From NCBI GenBank assembly GCA_964431545.1, contig CAYSLC010000001.1, positions 59,482 to 123,481 of the forward strand: a stretch of 64,000 nucleotides of DNA, read 5' to 3'. Position numbers and translations under genes: made by a program. The stretch comes from CAYSLC01 sp964431545. GTDB lineage: Bacteria; Desulfobacterota; Desulfobacteria; Desulfobacterales; JAABSP01. Positions 1 to 8,430 of this stretch are shown piece after piece. Position 1 is the stretch's first letter; every line of letters begins with the position of its first letter. The notes beneath the pieces are model-generated. The model saw only the letters and a program-made list of their open reading frames with translations, searched no databases and was not told the DNA's origin.

Positions 1-585
1 TTCGTCTATACCTTCACCCCCCAGAACATCGACCAGGCCCAGGGGGTGGTGGAGACCCTGGCCGGCAACGGCTGCCGGGTGACCTTCAACATGTTCTCCG
101 CGCCGGTGGGCTACGCCGGGGGGCTTCGCCACACCGACCGGTCCCTGGTCCGGACCCGGAATACCATGCTCTCCCTGCTGGATGCGTATCCGGACACGGT
201 CCTCTTCTCCCCGTACAGCGCCGTGGCCCACACCCACCGGCACGGCCTCCATCGGCTCTACGGCTGCTCCTATCCGCGGATGAACCCGTCCACGGACGTG
301 GGGCTCGGCCGCTCTTTCCGCCAGTACCGGACCGATCTGACCTGGGACCGGGGGGCCTCCTGCTGCGTTCCGGACACCGATTGCGAGGACTGTCGCCATT
401 ATGCCGCCGGCAGCGCCGTGGTCACCGCCCGCCTCTTCCGCCACGCGGTGGACCCGGATACCTTCCGGGGGTGGCTCGACTACGTGGATACCTACCTGGC
501 GGTGTGGGTGACGGGATACGGGAAAGGGGAAAACCTCTCCCGCCGGCCCGTCCCGCCCCCGGGCCACGGGCTCGCGGAGGCGTGA
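1..585 (+). CDS. Radical SAM protein, C-terminal part (5' end outside window)
   Basis: The frame is open from base 1, so only about the last 194 residues are present. They align by eye with the C-terminal half of the next gene. Both have a YTxTP stretch, a segment ending in YPxTV, and a cysteine cluster (CC-x5-C-x2-C here, CC-x6-C-x2-C next door) followed by a helix of the type FRGWLDYVDTY. The N-terminal CxxxCxxC motif would lie upstream. The pair is therefore a tandem duplication. The cysteine-rich tail suggests an auxiliary Fe-S site of SPASM/twitch type (inference). The gene ends 16 bases before the next start, so it is probably the same transcript. Substrate unknown. Confidence 0.7.
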   Translation, partial: FVYTFTPQNIDQAQGVVETLAGNGCRVTFNMFSAPVGYAGGLRHTDRSLVRTRNTMLSLLDAYPDTVLFSPYSAVAHTHRHGLHRLYGCSYPRMNPSTDVGLGRSFRQYRTDLTWDRGASCCVPDTDCEDCRHYAAGSAVVTARLFRHAVDPDTFRGWLDYVDTYLAVWVTGYGKGENLSRRPVPPPGHGLAEA

Positions 586-601
586 AGGAGGATTTTCACC
601 C

Positions 602-1600
602 ATGAAGACCGTCAGTTCGCTGCTCGATGCCCACTGGTATGATCGGTACAAACGGATCTCCAGGCTCAACATCCGAAGCTCCATCTACGACGTGACCAAC
701 CGGTGCAATCTCCGGTGCAAGGGGTGTTTCTTTTTCTCCTCCGGGGAGGACAAAGCCGCTTATGAAGAGATGGACCTCGGCGCATGGGAGCGGTTCATCG
801 AAAAGGAGAAAGCCCGGGGCGTGAACCTGGCGATCCTGATCGGGGGCGAACCCACCCTCTGCCTCGACCGGGTGGAGGCGTTCTACAGGCGGCTGCCCAC
901 CTTCTGCGCCACCAACGGCCTGATCAAGGTGGATCGGGACCGATTTCCGGACATGATGGTGGGCATCTCGCTGTGGGGGGATGAGTCGGACGAGAAGCTT
1001 CTGCGGGGCAAGGACACTTTCGCGATCTCCAGCAAACATTACCAGGGGGATCCCCACGCATACTATCTTTACACCATCACCCCCCGGCAGATCGGCAAGA
1101 CCGAGCGGATCGTCCGGAAGATCCGTGACGCGGGCCTCAAGGTTCACATGCAGCTTCTCTCCAACGACGAGGGCGTGGACGGCTTCAACTGGCGGGCCGA
1201 CGAACTCTCGGCCATCCGGGAGGAGATGGACGACATGCTCGACCGGTACCCGGAGACGGTGATCTCCTCCAAATACTACCATGAGATCATCACCACCGGA
1301 AAGATGGTGGGGCGGACCTTCGGCTGGACCGAATGTCCGTCGGTGACCGAGCCCCTGGACACGCGGAACCCCCGTCCCAAGCGGCTGATCCACTTCATCC
1401 GGTGGGCCTCGGACCTTGAAACCATGCACCGGTGCTGCACCTCGGAGACCCGGGACTGCGCCACCTGCAAGGACGGCGCGGCCCACATGAGCTGGGTGAT
1501 GGTCAACAAGCGGGCTCACATCCGGACGCCCCAGGACCTCCGGAACTGGATCGAAGTCTACGAGATGTTCGCCAAGCTCTACCAGTTCATCCCGTGGTGA
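602..1600 (+). CDS. Radical SAM enzyme with Cys-rich C-terminus
   Basis: A 332-residue radical SAM protein. The [4Fe-4S]/SAM motif CNLRCKGC is at residues 35-42 and a GGEPTL motif follows at about residue 82, both typical of the family. A second cysteine group (CCTSETRDCATC, around residue 280) could hold an auxiliary cluster. The start ATG follows AGGAGG. Its last codons overlap the GTG start of the first ketosynthase (GTGA), so the radical SAM and fatty-synthase-like genes are translationally coupled. It probably modifies an acyl chain, carrier-bound intermediate or small substrate of the following pathway. That role is inferred from context and the reaction is unknown. Confidence 0.8.
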   Translation: MKTVSSLLDAHWYDRYKRISRLNIRSSIYDVTNRCNLRCKGCFFFSSGEDKAAYEEMDLGAWERFIEKEKARGVNLAILIGGEPTLCLDRVEAFYRRLPTFCATNGLIKVDRDRFPDMMVGISLWGDESDEKLLRGKDTFAISSKHYQGDPHAYYLYTITPRQIGKTERIVRKIRDAGLKVHMQLLSNDEGVDGFNWRADELSAIREEMDDMLDRYPETVISSKYYHEIITTGKMVGRTFGWTECPSVTEPLDTRNPRPKRLIHFIRWASDLETMHRCCTSETRDCATCKDGAAHMSWVMVNKRAHIRTPQDLRNWIEVYEMFAKLYQFIPW

Positions 1601-2859
1601 ACCGCGCCGATCCCCGGAGGGCGGTGGTCCTGGGGTGGGACGGGGTCTCGCCCCTGGGGACCGATATGGACGATCAGTGGGCGAGGGCCGCCCGTGGGGA
1701 GAGCGGGGTGGGCCCCCTGACCCGGTTTCCCCTCGACGGCGGCTTCCCGGTCCGGGTGGCGGGGCAGGTGGCCGAAATCGACGCCGCGCCGTACCCCTTT
1801 CTCAAACCCCGGGCCCTGGCGCTGTGGCCCTCCCCCATCTTCAAACATGCCCTGATCACGGTCCACCGGGCCCTGGAACGAAGCGGCCTCGCCATCACCC
1901 CCGAACTGGCCCCGCGGACCGCCGTCACTTACAGCTCCGCCGTGGGAGGGCTGGACGCCGTCCTGGACGCCGACCGGCGTCTGACCGGCGAAGGGAAGCT
2001 CCCGGCCCCGTACGCCAATCCCAACGCCTGCATCAACATGGTGGGGGGCAAGGTGGCCATCCTGACCGGCGCCACCGGGCCGATCACCGCCACGGTCACC
2101 GCCTGCGCCACCGGGGCCACCTCCATTGCCGCGGGGGCCCTGCTCCTTGAGGCCGGCCGGGCGGACGTGGCCATCTGCGGGGCCGTCGACTTCCCCCTGG
2201 TGGCCCCCATCGTGGGGGGCTTCGCCACCATGAATGCGGCCTACGTCCACAAAGACGGCGACGAGGATCCGCGACGGGCCAGCCGTCCCTTTTCCGTGGA
2301 CCGGCGGGGATTCGTCATCTCCGAGGGGGCCGGCGCCGTGATCCTGGCGACCCGGGAGTTCGCCCGGACCCACGGTCTCGGCCACCAGATCGAAGTGGCC
2401 GGATGGTCCATGACCTCCGACGCCCACCACTTCGTGGCCCCCAATCCGGATACGGTGATCCGGTGCATGGCCGAGGCCGTCTCCGACGCCGGCATCTCCC
2501 CCGGCGATGTCGACGCCGTCAACACCCACGCCACCGCCACCCGTGTCGGGGACAGAGTGGAATACGACGCTTTGCGCGCCGTGTTCGGGGAAAAGGTGCC
2601 GCCGGCCTCGGCCAACAAGTCGCTGATGGGCCATGCCATGGGCGCCTCCAGTGTGCTGGAATCGATCTGGGCCATGGAGGGGATGCGGCGCTCCCTGGTG
2701 CTGCCCACCATCAACCACACCCCGGATCCGGAGATGGACTTCGACCCGGTGGCGGACGGGGCGGCCCGCCGGCTGGACCAGGAGTTCGTCCTCAAAAACG
2801 CCCTCGGCTTCGGCGGGTGCAACACCTGCATCGTCTTCAGAAGGAGCGGCACCGGATGA
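1597..2859 (+). CDS. Beta-ketoacyl synthase (FabF/KS-II-like), first of pair
   Basis: A 420-residue thiolase-fold condensing enzyme. The Cys-His-His triad is complete: C170 in TACATGATS, H311 in NTHAT and H346 in NKSLMGHAMG. The C-terminal GFGGCNTC replaces the usual GFGGTN. It should catalyse decarboxylative Claisen condensation on carrier-bound acyl chains. The start is the GTG overlapping the radical SAM stop codon. Longer readings upstream lie inside that gene. The stop overlaps the next ketosynthase start (ATGA). Because the second synthase also keeps its Cys, this is not a classical KS-alpha/chain-length-factor pair. Substrate and product cannot be told from the sequence. Confidence 0.85.
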   Translation: MNRADPRRAVVLGWDGVSPLGTDMDDQWARAARGESGVGPLTRFPLDGGFPVRVAGQVAEIDAAPYPFLKPRALALWPSPIFKHALITVHRALERSGLAITPELAPRTAVTYSSAVGGLDAVLDADRRLTGEGKLPAPYANPNACINMVGGKVAILTGATGPITATVTACATGATSIAAGALLLEAGRADVAICGAVDFPLVAPIVGGFATMNAAYVHKDGDEDPRRASRPFSVDRRGFVISEGAGAVILATREFARTHGLGHQIEVAGWSMTSDAHHFVAPNPDTVIRCMAEAVSDAGISPGDVDAVNTHATATRVGDRVEYDALRAVFGEKVPPASANKSLMGHAMGASSVLESIWAMEGMRRSLVLPTINHTPDPEMDFDPVADGAARRLDQEFVLKNALGFGGCNTCIVFRRSGTG

Positions 2860-4121
2860 GGGCTCCGAAACACCGGCGCGTCTTCGTCATCGGGTACGGG
2901 GCCGCCACCCCCCTGGGCGCCACCTTCGACCGGACCTGGGAACGGGCGGTCCGGGGGGAAGCGGGGTTCCGGCGGGTCACGCGGTGCCGGGTGGACTCTT
3001 TGAGCAACGTGGTGGGGGAGATCCCCGACTGGAACCCCACGGAACAAGATTTCGTGGACCGAAAGGAGGCGTACAACTGGAACGCCGCCTTTGTTCTGCT
3101 GACCATGGCCGTCTGCCGGGAAGCGCTGGCCCGGTCGGGGCTCGTCATCGATTCGGAGACCGGCCCCCGGACCGCCTGCCTCATCGGCTCCGCGCTCAAC
3201 GGCACCGACGCCTTCCGGGTGGCCATGGACAATTACCGCCTCCGGGGTCCCTTCAAGGTGAGCCCCTATCTGCTGCCCAACCTCTGTGCCAACCTCCCGT
3301 CCGGAAAGGCCGGGATGCTCCTGGGATTCACGGGGCCCATCTTCTCCCCCCAGGGGGCGTGCGCCTCGGGGAACCACGCCATCGGCATCGGGGCGCGGAT
3401 GATCCGGGACGGGGACTGCGACTTCGCCCTGGCCGGTGGGATCGACACCTGTTTGATGCCGGAGATCATCCACGGCTTCGCCAACATGAACGCCACCGTC
3501 AAGATCGTGGAAGGGGACCGGGCCTTCGATGATCCGTCCCGGGCGTGCCGCCCCTTCAGCATCGACCGGCGGGGGATGGTCCTCTCCGAAGGCGCCGGGG
3601 TGGTGGTGCTGGCGGCCGACGAGGCGGTGGCCGCCCACGGGCTCGAGCCCAAGGCCGAGGTCCTGGGGATCGGCTGGACCTCCGACGCCCACCACTTCAC
3701 CCTGCCCAACCCGAAGACCATCATCCGGGCCATCCGGGAGGCGGTGTGGGACGCCGAAATCCGGCCCGGAGACATCGATGCCGTCAACGCCCACGGCACT
3801 TCGACGCCGAAAGGGGACCGCACCGAGATCGAGTGTCTGCGGACCATCTTCGGCGCCGACCTCTCCCGCATGGCGGTGACCTCCAACAAGTCCCAGATCG
3901 GCCACACCCTGGGGGCCGCCGCCGCCATCGAGGCGGCCCTCGCCATCGAGGGGATGCGCCGGGGCATCCTCCTGCCCACGGTCAACCACATCCCCGACCC
4001 CGAGCTGGCCGACGTGGACGTGGTGCCCAACGTCGCCCGGCCGCGGACCCACGAGCTGGTCCTCTCCAACGCCTTCGGGTTCGGCGGCACCAACTGCTGC
4101 GTCATCTTCCGGGGGGCGTGA
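2856..4121 (+). CDS. Beta-ketoacyl synthase (FabF/KS-II-like), second of pair
   Basis: A 421-residue condensing enzyme, clearly paralogous to its neighbour. C169 lies in GACASGN, H313 in NAHGTS and H350 in SQIGHTLG, and the C-terminal GFGGTNCC is present. The ATG overlaps the preceding stop codon. It is likely a second elongation or initiation synthase of the same pathway. Two active ketosynthases plus a dehydratase and a thioesterase, with no carrier protein, ketoreductase or acyltransferase in view, suggest those parts lie upstream of the window or are borrowed from primary fatty-acid synthesis (inference). Confidence 0.85.
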   Translation: MRAPKHRRVFVIGYGAATPLGATFDRTWERAVRGEAGFRRVTRCRVDSLSNVVGEIPDWNPTEQDFVDRKEAYNWNAAFVLLTMAVCREALARSGLVIDSETGPRTACLIGSALNGTDAFRVAMDNYRLRGPFKVSPYLLPNLCANLPSGKAGMLLGFTGPIFSPQGACASGNHAIGIGARMIRDGDCDFALAGGIDTCLMPEIIHGFANMNATVKIVEGDRAFDDPSRACRPFSIDRRGMVLSEGAGVVVLAADEAVAAHGLEPKAEVLGIGWTSDAHHFTLPNPKTIIRAIREAVWDAEIRPGDIDAVNAHGTSTPKGDRTEIECLRTIFGADLSRMAVTSNKSQIGHTLGAAAAIEAALAIEGMRRGILLPTVNHIPDPELADVDVVPNVARPRTHELVLSNAFGFGGTNCCVIFRGA

Positions 4122-4161
4122 GCGTGGAGGCGGCCGGAGGCGGTCGGGGGCCGGGGCTTTC

Positions 4162-4641
4162 ATGAGACCCAAACCGTTCATCCCGGAAGCGCTGGAGGAC
4201 GGGGGACCCTACGTTCGGGATCGGATCGGCGGGCTGGCCTGGCATCGATCCCCTTACCGGACCCTCTACGCCGACACCGACCGGTCCCAGGTGGTCTACC
4301 ACGCCAATTACCTCCGCTATTTCGAAGTGGGACGGGCCACCCTGATGCGGGACGCGGCCTACCCCTACCGGGAGATCGAGGAGAGCGGCTTCGTCTACCC
4401 CATCATCCAGGTGGGGATCGATTACCACAGTCCCCTGGGATATGATGACCCCATGGACATCTTCACCCGCCCGTCGGAACTGGAGCGGGTCCGGGTCCGT
4501 TTCGACTATATCATCACCCACGGGACCACCGGCGAGATCGTCTGTAAGGGGTTCACCCGCCACTGCGCCATCGGCCCCAAGGGAACCCCTGTGGGGGTCG
4601 ACCCCAAGACGGCCTGTCTGTGGGAGACCTTTCCCAAATAG
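4162..4641 (+). CDS. Hotdog-fold acyl-CoA/ACP thioesterase (YbgC/4HBT-like)
   Basis: A 159-residue single hotdog domain. The segment from residue 33, YADTDRSQVVYHANYLRYFE, matches the YbgC/4-hydroxybenzoyl-CoA thioesterase signature, including the catalytic aspartate position. The N-terminal 30 residues are an extension. The start ATG lies 40 bases after the second ketosynthase. No strong Shine-Dalgarno sequence is seen, and this is the only clear ATG before the domain. The 3' end overlaps the next gene by 22 bases. Probable role: hydrolytic release of the acyl product of this operon from its carrier or CoA. Confidence 0.8.
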   Translation: MRPKPFIPEALEDGGPYVRDRIGGLAWHRSPYRTLYADTDRSQVVYHANYLRYFEVGRATLMRDAAYPYREIEESGFVYPIIQVGIDYHSPLGYDDPMDIFTRPSELERVRVRFDYIITHGTTGEIVCKGFTRHCAIGPKGTPVGVDPKTACLWETFPK

Positions 4642-5492
4642 GCGAAACCCGCGTGATCCCGCTGGAGATCCGGGTCGCCCCTTATCTGCGGGACCACCGG
4701 TTCCAGGGGAGGACGGTCCTTCCGGCGGTGGAGGCCATGGGGCGCCTCGCCGCGTCGGTGGGACGGATCCGGCCGGGCGCGCGGACGGACCGGATCCGGG
4801 AGGCCAGGTTCGACAAGTTCCTCTTCATCGAAGCGCATGCCGAGGTCATCGAAGCCGCCGTTGAAATGGCGCTCCTGCCGGACGGCGCCACCACGGCCCG
4901 CCTGGTCACCCGGACCCGCTCTCCGAAAACCGGAATCACCCGGGCCAAGGTCCACGCCGCTCTCCGCTTCGCTGGACCGGCGTCGCGGGATGGTTTCGAT
5001 CCGCCGCCCCTCGACCCCTTCGAACCTGCCGGCCATCCGTTTCGGATCTCCGCGGGCCGACTCTACCGGGAGCTGGTCCCCTTCGGTCCCGCCTTTCGGA
5101 ACATCCGGGGGGATGTCCGGATCGATCCCGCCCGAGCCGTGGCCGATGTCCACGCGGCGTGCCACGACCCGGCCCCCGGCCCCCTGGGCTCCCCTTTCCC
5201 CCTGGATGCCGCCTTCCACGCCGCCTGCGTCTGGGGCCAAAGGTTCGCCGGGGTGGTGGCGTTTCCGGTGGGGATCGACCGCCGGACCATCCACCGCCCC
5301 ACCCGGTCCGGTGAAACCTACCGGGCGGTGGTCCGGCCGGTGGAGACCGGCCTTTCGACGCTGGTTTTCGATATCGGATTGTTCGACGCGGCGGACGGCC
5401 GGTCCTGCGAGCAGGTGCGCGGCCTCCGCATGCGGGACGTGACCGGCGGCCGGATGCGGCCGCCGGCATGGGTGGTACATCCGGATCGCTGA
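4620..5492 (+). CDS. Polyketide-synthase-type dehydratase (double hotdog)
   Basis: A 290-residue protein resembling the stand-alone PKS dehydratase (PS-DH) fold. The first hotdog carries HxxxGxxxxP (H26 in DHRFQGRTVLP). The second carries an aspartate in the PLDAAFHAA segment, as in the HD dyad of these dehydratases. The GTG at 4620 overlaps the thioesterase gene. An in-frame GTG at 4653 is an alternative that would leave only a 12-base gap. It probably dehydrates beta-hydroxyacyl intermediates made by the paired ketosynthases. It is the last gene of the operon, and the following 200 bases hold the regulatory region of the next unit. Confidence 0.7.
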   Translation: MGDLSQIGETRVIPLEIRVAPYLRDHRFQGRTVLPAVEAMGRLAASVGRIRPGARTDRIREARFDKFLFIEAHAEVIEAAVEMALLPDGATTARLVTRTRSPKTGITRAKVHAALRFAGPASRDGFDPPPLDPFEPAGHPFRISAGRLYRELVPFGPAFRNIRGDVRIDPARAVADVHAACHDPAPGPLGSPFPLDAAFHAACVWGQRFAGVVAFPVGIDRRTIHRPTRSGETYRAVVRPVETGLSTLVFDIGLFDAADGRSCEQVRGLRMRDVTGGRMRPPAWVVHPDR

Positions 5493-5545
5493 CCAGACAA
5501 TTCCCTTCCGGAACAAAATGGAACGAAAGGTTTCCCCAAAAAAAA

Positions 5546-5587
5546 TTCTTGATTCGTGTACAAGATATGATAATTACGGCATCTTGT
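5546..5587 (+). promoter_or_regulatory. Operator-like inverted repeat with weak -10, upstream of CBS-transporter genes
   Basis: The 211-base gap between the dehydratase and the CBS gene has an AT-rich core. ACAAGAT (5560-5566) and ATCTTGT (5581-5587) form a perfect 7-base inverted repeat around TATGAT/GATAAT (5566-5574). A further TCTTGAT half-site lies at 5547-5553. The -10 candidate has no good -35 at normal spacing, so activator-dependent or repressed transcription is plausible. The rest of the gap shows nothing else recognisable. Confidence 0.4.
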
Positions 5588-5703
5588 GCGGATGCCAACC
5601 TGTTTCAAATGCGGATCGCGCTCGGGAAGGGCGGAGATGAGCGAGGGGCCGCGGGGGTAGAACCATGTTTTCTCCGATCCCTGTCGGAGAGAGGAGGTGC
5701 GGG

Positions 5704-6270
5704 ATGAAATCAAAGAGGGTAAAGGAATTGATGGTGCCGCTTTCCGAGTACGCCACTGTTTCGAAAGAGGCCACATTGTTTCAGGCGGTACAGGCGTTGG
5801 AAAAGGCCCAGGAGGAGTTCGATCAGACGCGGTACCGCCATCGGGCGGTGCTGATCTACGATGAGAACGATGCTATCGTCGGCAAGATCAGCCAGAACGA
5901 CATCCTCCGGGCCTTGGAGCCCAAGTACGAACAGCTCGGCGACCCCAATTCCCTTTCCCGCTTCGGCTTTCCACGGACCTTTCAGAAAACGATGATGGAA
6001 CAGATGCAGCTCTGGGACAAGCCGTTGCGGGATATTTGCCGCAAGGCCGCCGACCTCCAGGTGAAAAGTTTCATGTATACGCCCCAGGATGGAGAGTACG
6101 TTCCCGAGGATGCGACCCTCGACGAAGCCATCCACCAGCTGGTGATGGGACGGCACCAGTCCCTTCTGGTCACCGAGGGGAAAAAGGGCAAGCGGATCGT
6201 GGGCATCCTGCGCCTCACGGATGTCTTCAAGGCGGTATCCGAGGTCATGGCCGAGTGTGAACTGAAATAG
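5704..6270 (+). CDS. CBS-domain protein partnered with DASS transporter
   Basis: A 188-residue protein with two CBS motifs. The first has VKELMVPLSEYATVSKEAT at the N-terminus and the second ends with IVGILRLTDVF. AGGAGGT at 5692-5698 fixes the ATG at 5704; an in-frame ATG 39 bases upstream has no ribosome site. CBS pairs usually sense adenosyl nucleotides or energy state. It sits 44 bases before the SLC13/DASS gene. A paralog with a nearly identical N-terminal pattern (VREIMIPIKDYSTVSKEAP) accompanies the TauE exporter at 16.6-17.1 kb, which suggests a repeated CBS-transporter module. Its role as a transporter gate or sensor is inference. Confidence 0.8.
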   Translation: MKSKRVKELMVPLSEYATVSKEATLFQAVQALEKAQEEFDQTRYRHRAVLIYDENDAIVGKISQNDILRALEPKYEQLGDPNSLSRFGFPRTFQKTMMEQMQLWDKPLRDICRKAADLQVKSFMYTPQDGEYVPEDATLDEAIHQLVMGRHQSLLVTEGKKGKRIVGILRLTDVFKAVSEVMAECELK

Positions 6271-6314
6271 AAGACCGAAAACGCAGCTGTTCGGGAACGG
6301 GAGGGGTATTACAA

Positions 6315-7778
6315 ATGGCAAACAACGAAAATTCGAGTTTCAACTGGAACAGATTGGTCTTCATGCTCACCGGCGTGGTCCTCTTTACCGTTGTCTATTT
6401 CTCTCCGCCCTGGCCGGACGCCGTGGATCCGCTCGGAGAACGTTTCGTCCTGTCCCGGGAGGGCAAAGGCGCCCTGGCGGTCTTCCTGCTGGCCGGCACC
6501 TGGTGGGTCTTCGAAGTGGTCCCCATCGGTGTGACCAGCCTGGCCATCGGCGTTCTCCAGGCCCTCTTCATGATCCGGCCCGCCAAGGTGGCCTTCAAGG
6601 ATTTCATGGATCCATCGGTGATGTTCATCTTCGCCTCCATCGTCATCGGGCTGGTCTTCACCAAGACGGGATTGACCAAGCGGCTCGCCTACAAGATGTT
6701 GGAGATCGTGGGGGAGAAGACCAGCATGATCTACCTGGGTTGCTTTCTGGTCACCTCGGCCCTGACCCACATCATGGCCCACACGGCGGTGGCGGCCACC
6801 ATCTATCCGCTTCTGCTCGCCATCTACAGCCTCTACGGGGAGGGGGACAAGCCGACGAAGTTCGGCAAGGGCCTTTTCATGGGGATGGCCTACGTGGCCG
6901 GCGCCGGGAGTATCGTGACCCTCCTCGGGGCGGCCCGGGGGGCCGTGGCCATCGGCTTTTACAAGGACATCGTGGGGGAGGAGATCACCTTCTTCGGTCT
7001 GACCTACTACATGTTTCCCATCGGGTGGATCATGACCTTCCTGCTGTGGGGGTTCTTCATGGTCTTCTTCAAACCCGAAAAGGAACGGATTCCGGGACTG
7101 CGGGAGCGGGCCAAGCTCCTCAACGCCGAGCTGGGGTCGATCACCCAAAAGGAGATCATCGCCGGTGTCATCGTGCTCCTCTGTATCATCACCATGTCCC
7201 TGCGCTCTTTCGTTCCGGCCTTGGCGGCCATCGACAAGACCGCCATCATCCTCATCTCCACCATCCTCTTTTTCATCTTCAAGATCCTCGACCTGGACGA
7301 CCTGGAAGATATCCCCTGGAACATCATTCTGCTTTTCGCCGGGGCCATGAGCATCGGCTTCTGCCTCTGGGAGACCGGGGCCGCCAAGTGGCTCGCCGTC
7401 AACTGGCTGGTGATGTTCCAGGAGGCCAACTGGTTCATCTTCGTCATGGCCATCGCCTTCTTCGTGATGCTCATGACCAACTTCATCATGAACGTGGCGG
7501 CCATCGCCATCTCCCTGCCCGTGGCCCTGGTGATCGCGCCCTATCTCAAGGTCGCGCCGGAGGTGATCCTCTTCGCCTCTCTGGTGGTGGCGGGCATGCC
7601 CTTCCTCCTGCTGGTGGGCGCGGCCCCCAACGCCATCGCCTACGACTCCAAGCAGTTCACCACCGGCGAGTTCTTCCTCTACGGGCTGCCGGCAAGCCTT
7701 CTGCTGATGGTGATCGTGGGCCTGGCCGCGCTGGTGATCTGGCCCATGATGGGGATGCCCGTCACGGTGCCCGGATAA
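6315..7778 (+). CDS. SLC13/DASS-family anion transporter
   Basis: A 487-residue inner-membrane protein with roughly a dozen hydrophobic segments and the two-fold repeated DASS architecture. This family imports dicarboxylates or sulfate, usually with sodium. The two signature loops are atypical: MAHTAVAATIYP in the first half and FIMNVAAIAISLP in the second, where carboxylate carriers usually have SNTAT-like motifs. DASS proteins are among the candidate sulfate importers of sulfate reducers, so sulfate or another oxyanion is plausible, but the substrate is not proven. A GGGAGGGG ribosome site precedes the ATG. It is followed by a bidirectional terminator facing the signalling genes. Confidence 0.75.
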   Translation: MANNENSSFNWNRLVFMLTGVVLFTVVYFSPPWPDAVDPLGERFVLSREGKGALAVFLLAGTWWVFEVVPIGVTSLAIGVLQALFMIRPAKVAFKDFMDPSVMFIFASIVIGLVFTKTGLTKRLAYKMLEIVGEKTSMIYLGCFLVTSALTHIMAHTAVAATIYPLLLAIYSLYGEGDKPTKFGKGLFMGMAYVAGAGSIVTLLGAARGAVAIGFYKDIVGEEITFFGLTYYMFPIGWIMTFLLWGFFMVFFKPEKERIPGLRERAKLLNAELGSITQKEIIAGVIVLLCIITMSLRSFVPALAAIDKTAIILISTILFFIFKILDLDDLEDIPWNIILLFAGAMSIGFCLWETGAAKWLAVNWLVMFQEANWFIFVMAIAFFVMLMTNFIMNVAAIAISLPVALVIAPYLKVAPEVILFASLVVAGMPFLLLVGAAPNAIAYDSKQFTTGEFFLYGLPASLLLMVIVGLAALVIWPMMGMPVTVPG

Positions 7779-7824
7779 GCCGGGAAACATCGGGATCGAC
7801 GATGGGGTGTTGGTCCTGAGAATC

Positions 7825-7866
7825 AAAAAAGGGCCGCCCGGTCCATCGACCGGCGCGGCCCTTTTC
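7825..7866. terminator. Bidirectional intrinsic terminator
   Basis: A long GC hairpin runs from GGGCCGC at 7831 plus CCGGTC, through a CATC loop (7844-7847), to GACCGG and GCGGCCC ending at 7861, with one bulged base. It is flanked by six A on the left and four T on the right. It separates the plus-strand transporter gene from the converging minus-strand receiver gene and can serve both. Confidence 0.85.
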
Positions 7867-7923
7867 CGTTTCCATTCCACCCGCCCGATCCCCGGGCCTC
7901 CCGGCCCAAGGAGGAGCGGCCCG

Positions 7924-8352
7924 CTACCACCCCTTGGCCGACATGATCTTCTTGAGCTTCTCCTCGGTCTTCTTGTCCACGAGAATCATCTTCTGGGCCC
8001 GGGCCTGTCTGATCTTCTCCGTCAGCGCGTTCATGTCGATGGGCTTTTCCAGGAAGTCCATGGCACCGAGCTTCATGGCCTCCACCCCCTTTTCCACGGT
8101 GGCGTGGCCGGTGAGAAGGATCACCTGGAGGTCGGGGTTCTTCTCCTTGAGGGCGGCCAGGGCCTCGATGCCGTCCATCTCCGGCATCATCAGATCGAGC
8201 ACCACCGCGTCGTAGTCTCCCGCCTGGGCCTGTTTCAGGGCCTCGACGGCGGATGAGGAAGTGGATACATCGATTCCCCGGGCCTTCATCCGTTCGGACA
8301 TGGCGTCGAGGAATTCGGTCTCGTCGTCGACGAGAAGCACTTTGTCACTCAT
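7924..8352 (-). CDS. Single-domain response regulator
   Basis: A 142-residue CheY-like receiver. It has the acidic pair in LLVDDE, the phospho-acceptor aspartate in VLDLMMPEMDG, TGH and the lysine in EKPID. A 20-residue lysine-rich tail follows and there is no output domain. AAGGAG precedes the ATG. It is the last gene of the sigma54-driven operon. Stand-alone receivers usually shuttle phosphate or act by protein contact. Its likely partner is the kinase-like protein immediately upstream. Confidence 0.85.
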   Translation of the reverse strand: MSDKVLLVDDETEFLDAMSERMKARGIDVSTSSSAVEALKQAQAGDYDAVVLDLMMPEMDGIEALAALKEKNPDLQVILLTGHATVEKGVEAMKLGAMDFLEKPIDMNALTEKIRQARAQKMILVDKKTEEKLKKIMSAKGW

Positions 8353-8430
8353 GATCGGCTCCTTTCGATAATTGGTATGCCTACATCCGGACGCGGTGGG
8401 GGGATCCGAGGCCGTACCGACGGGATCGGA

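Noticed and set aside
5665..5703. Upstream ATG for the CBS gene, adding 13 residues
   Set aside because: It has no ribosome site, while AGGAGGT is ideally placed for ATG 5704, and the paralogous CBS protein begins at the corresponding residue.
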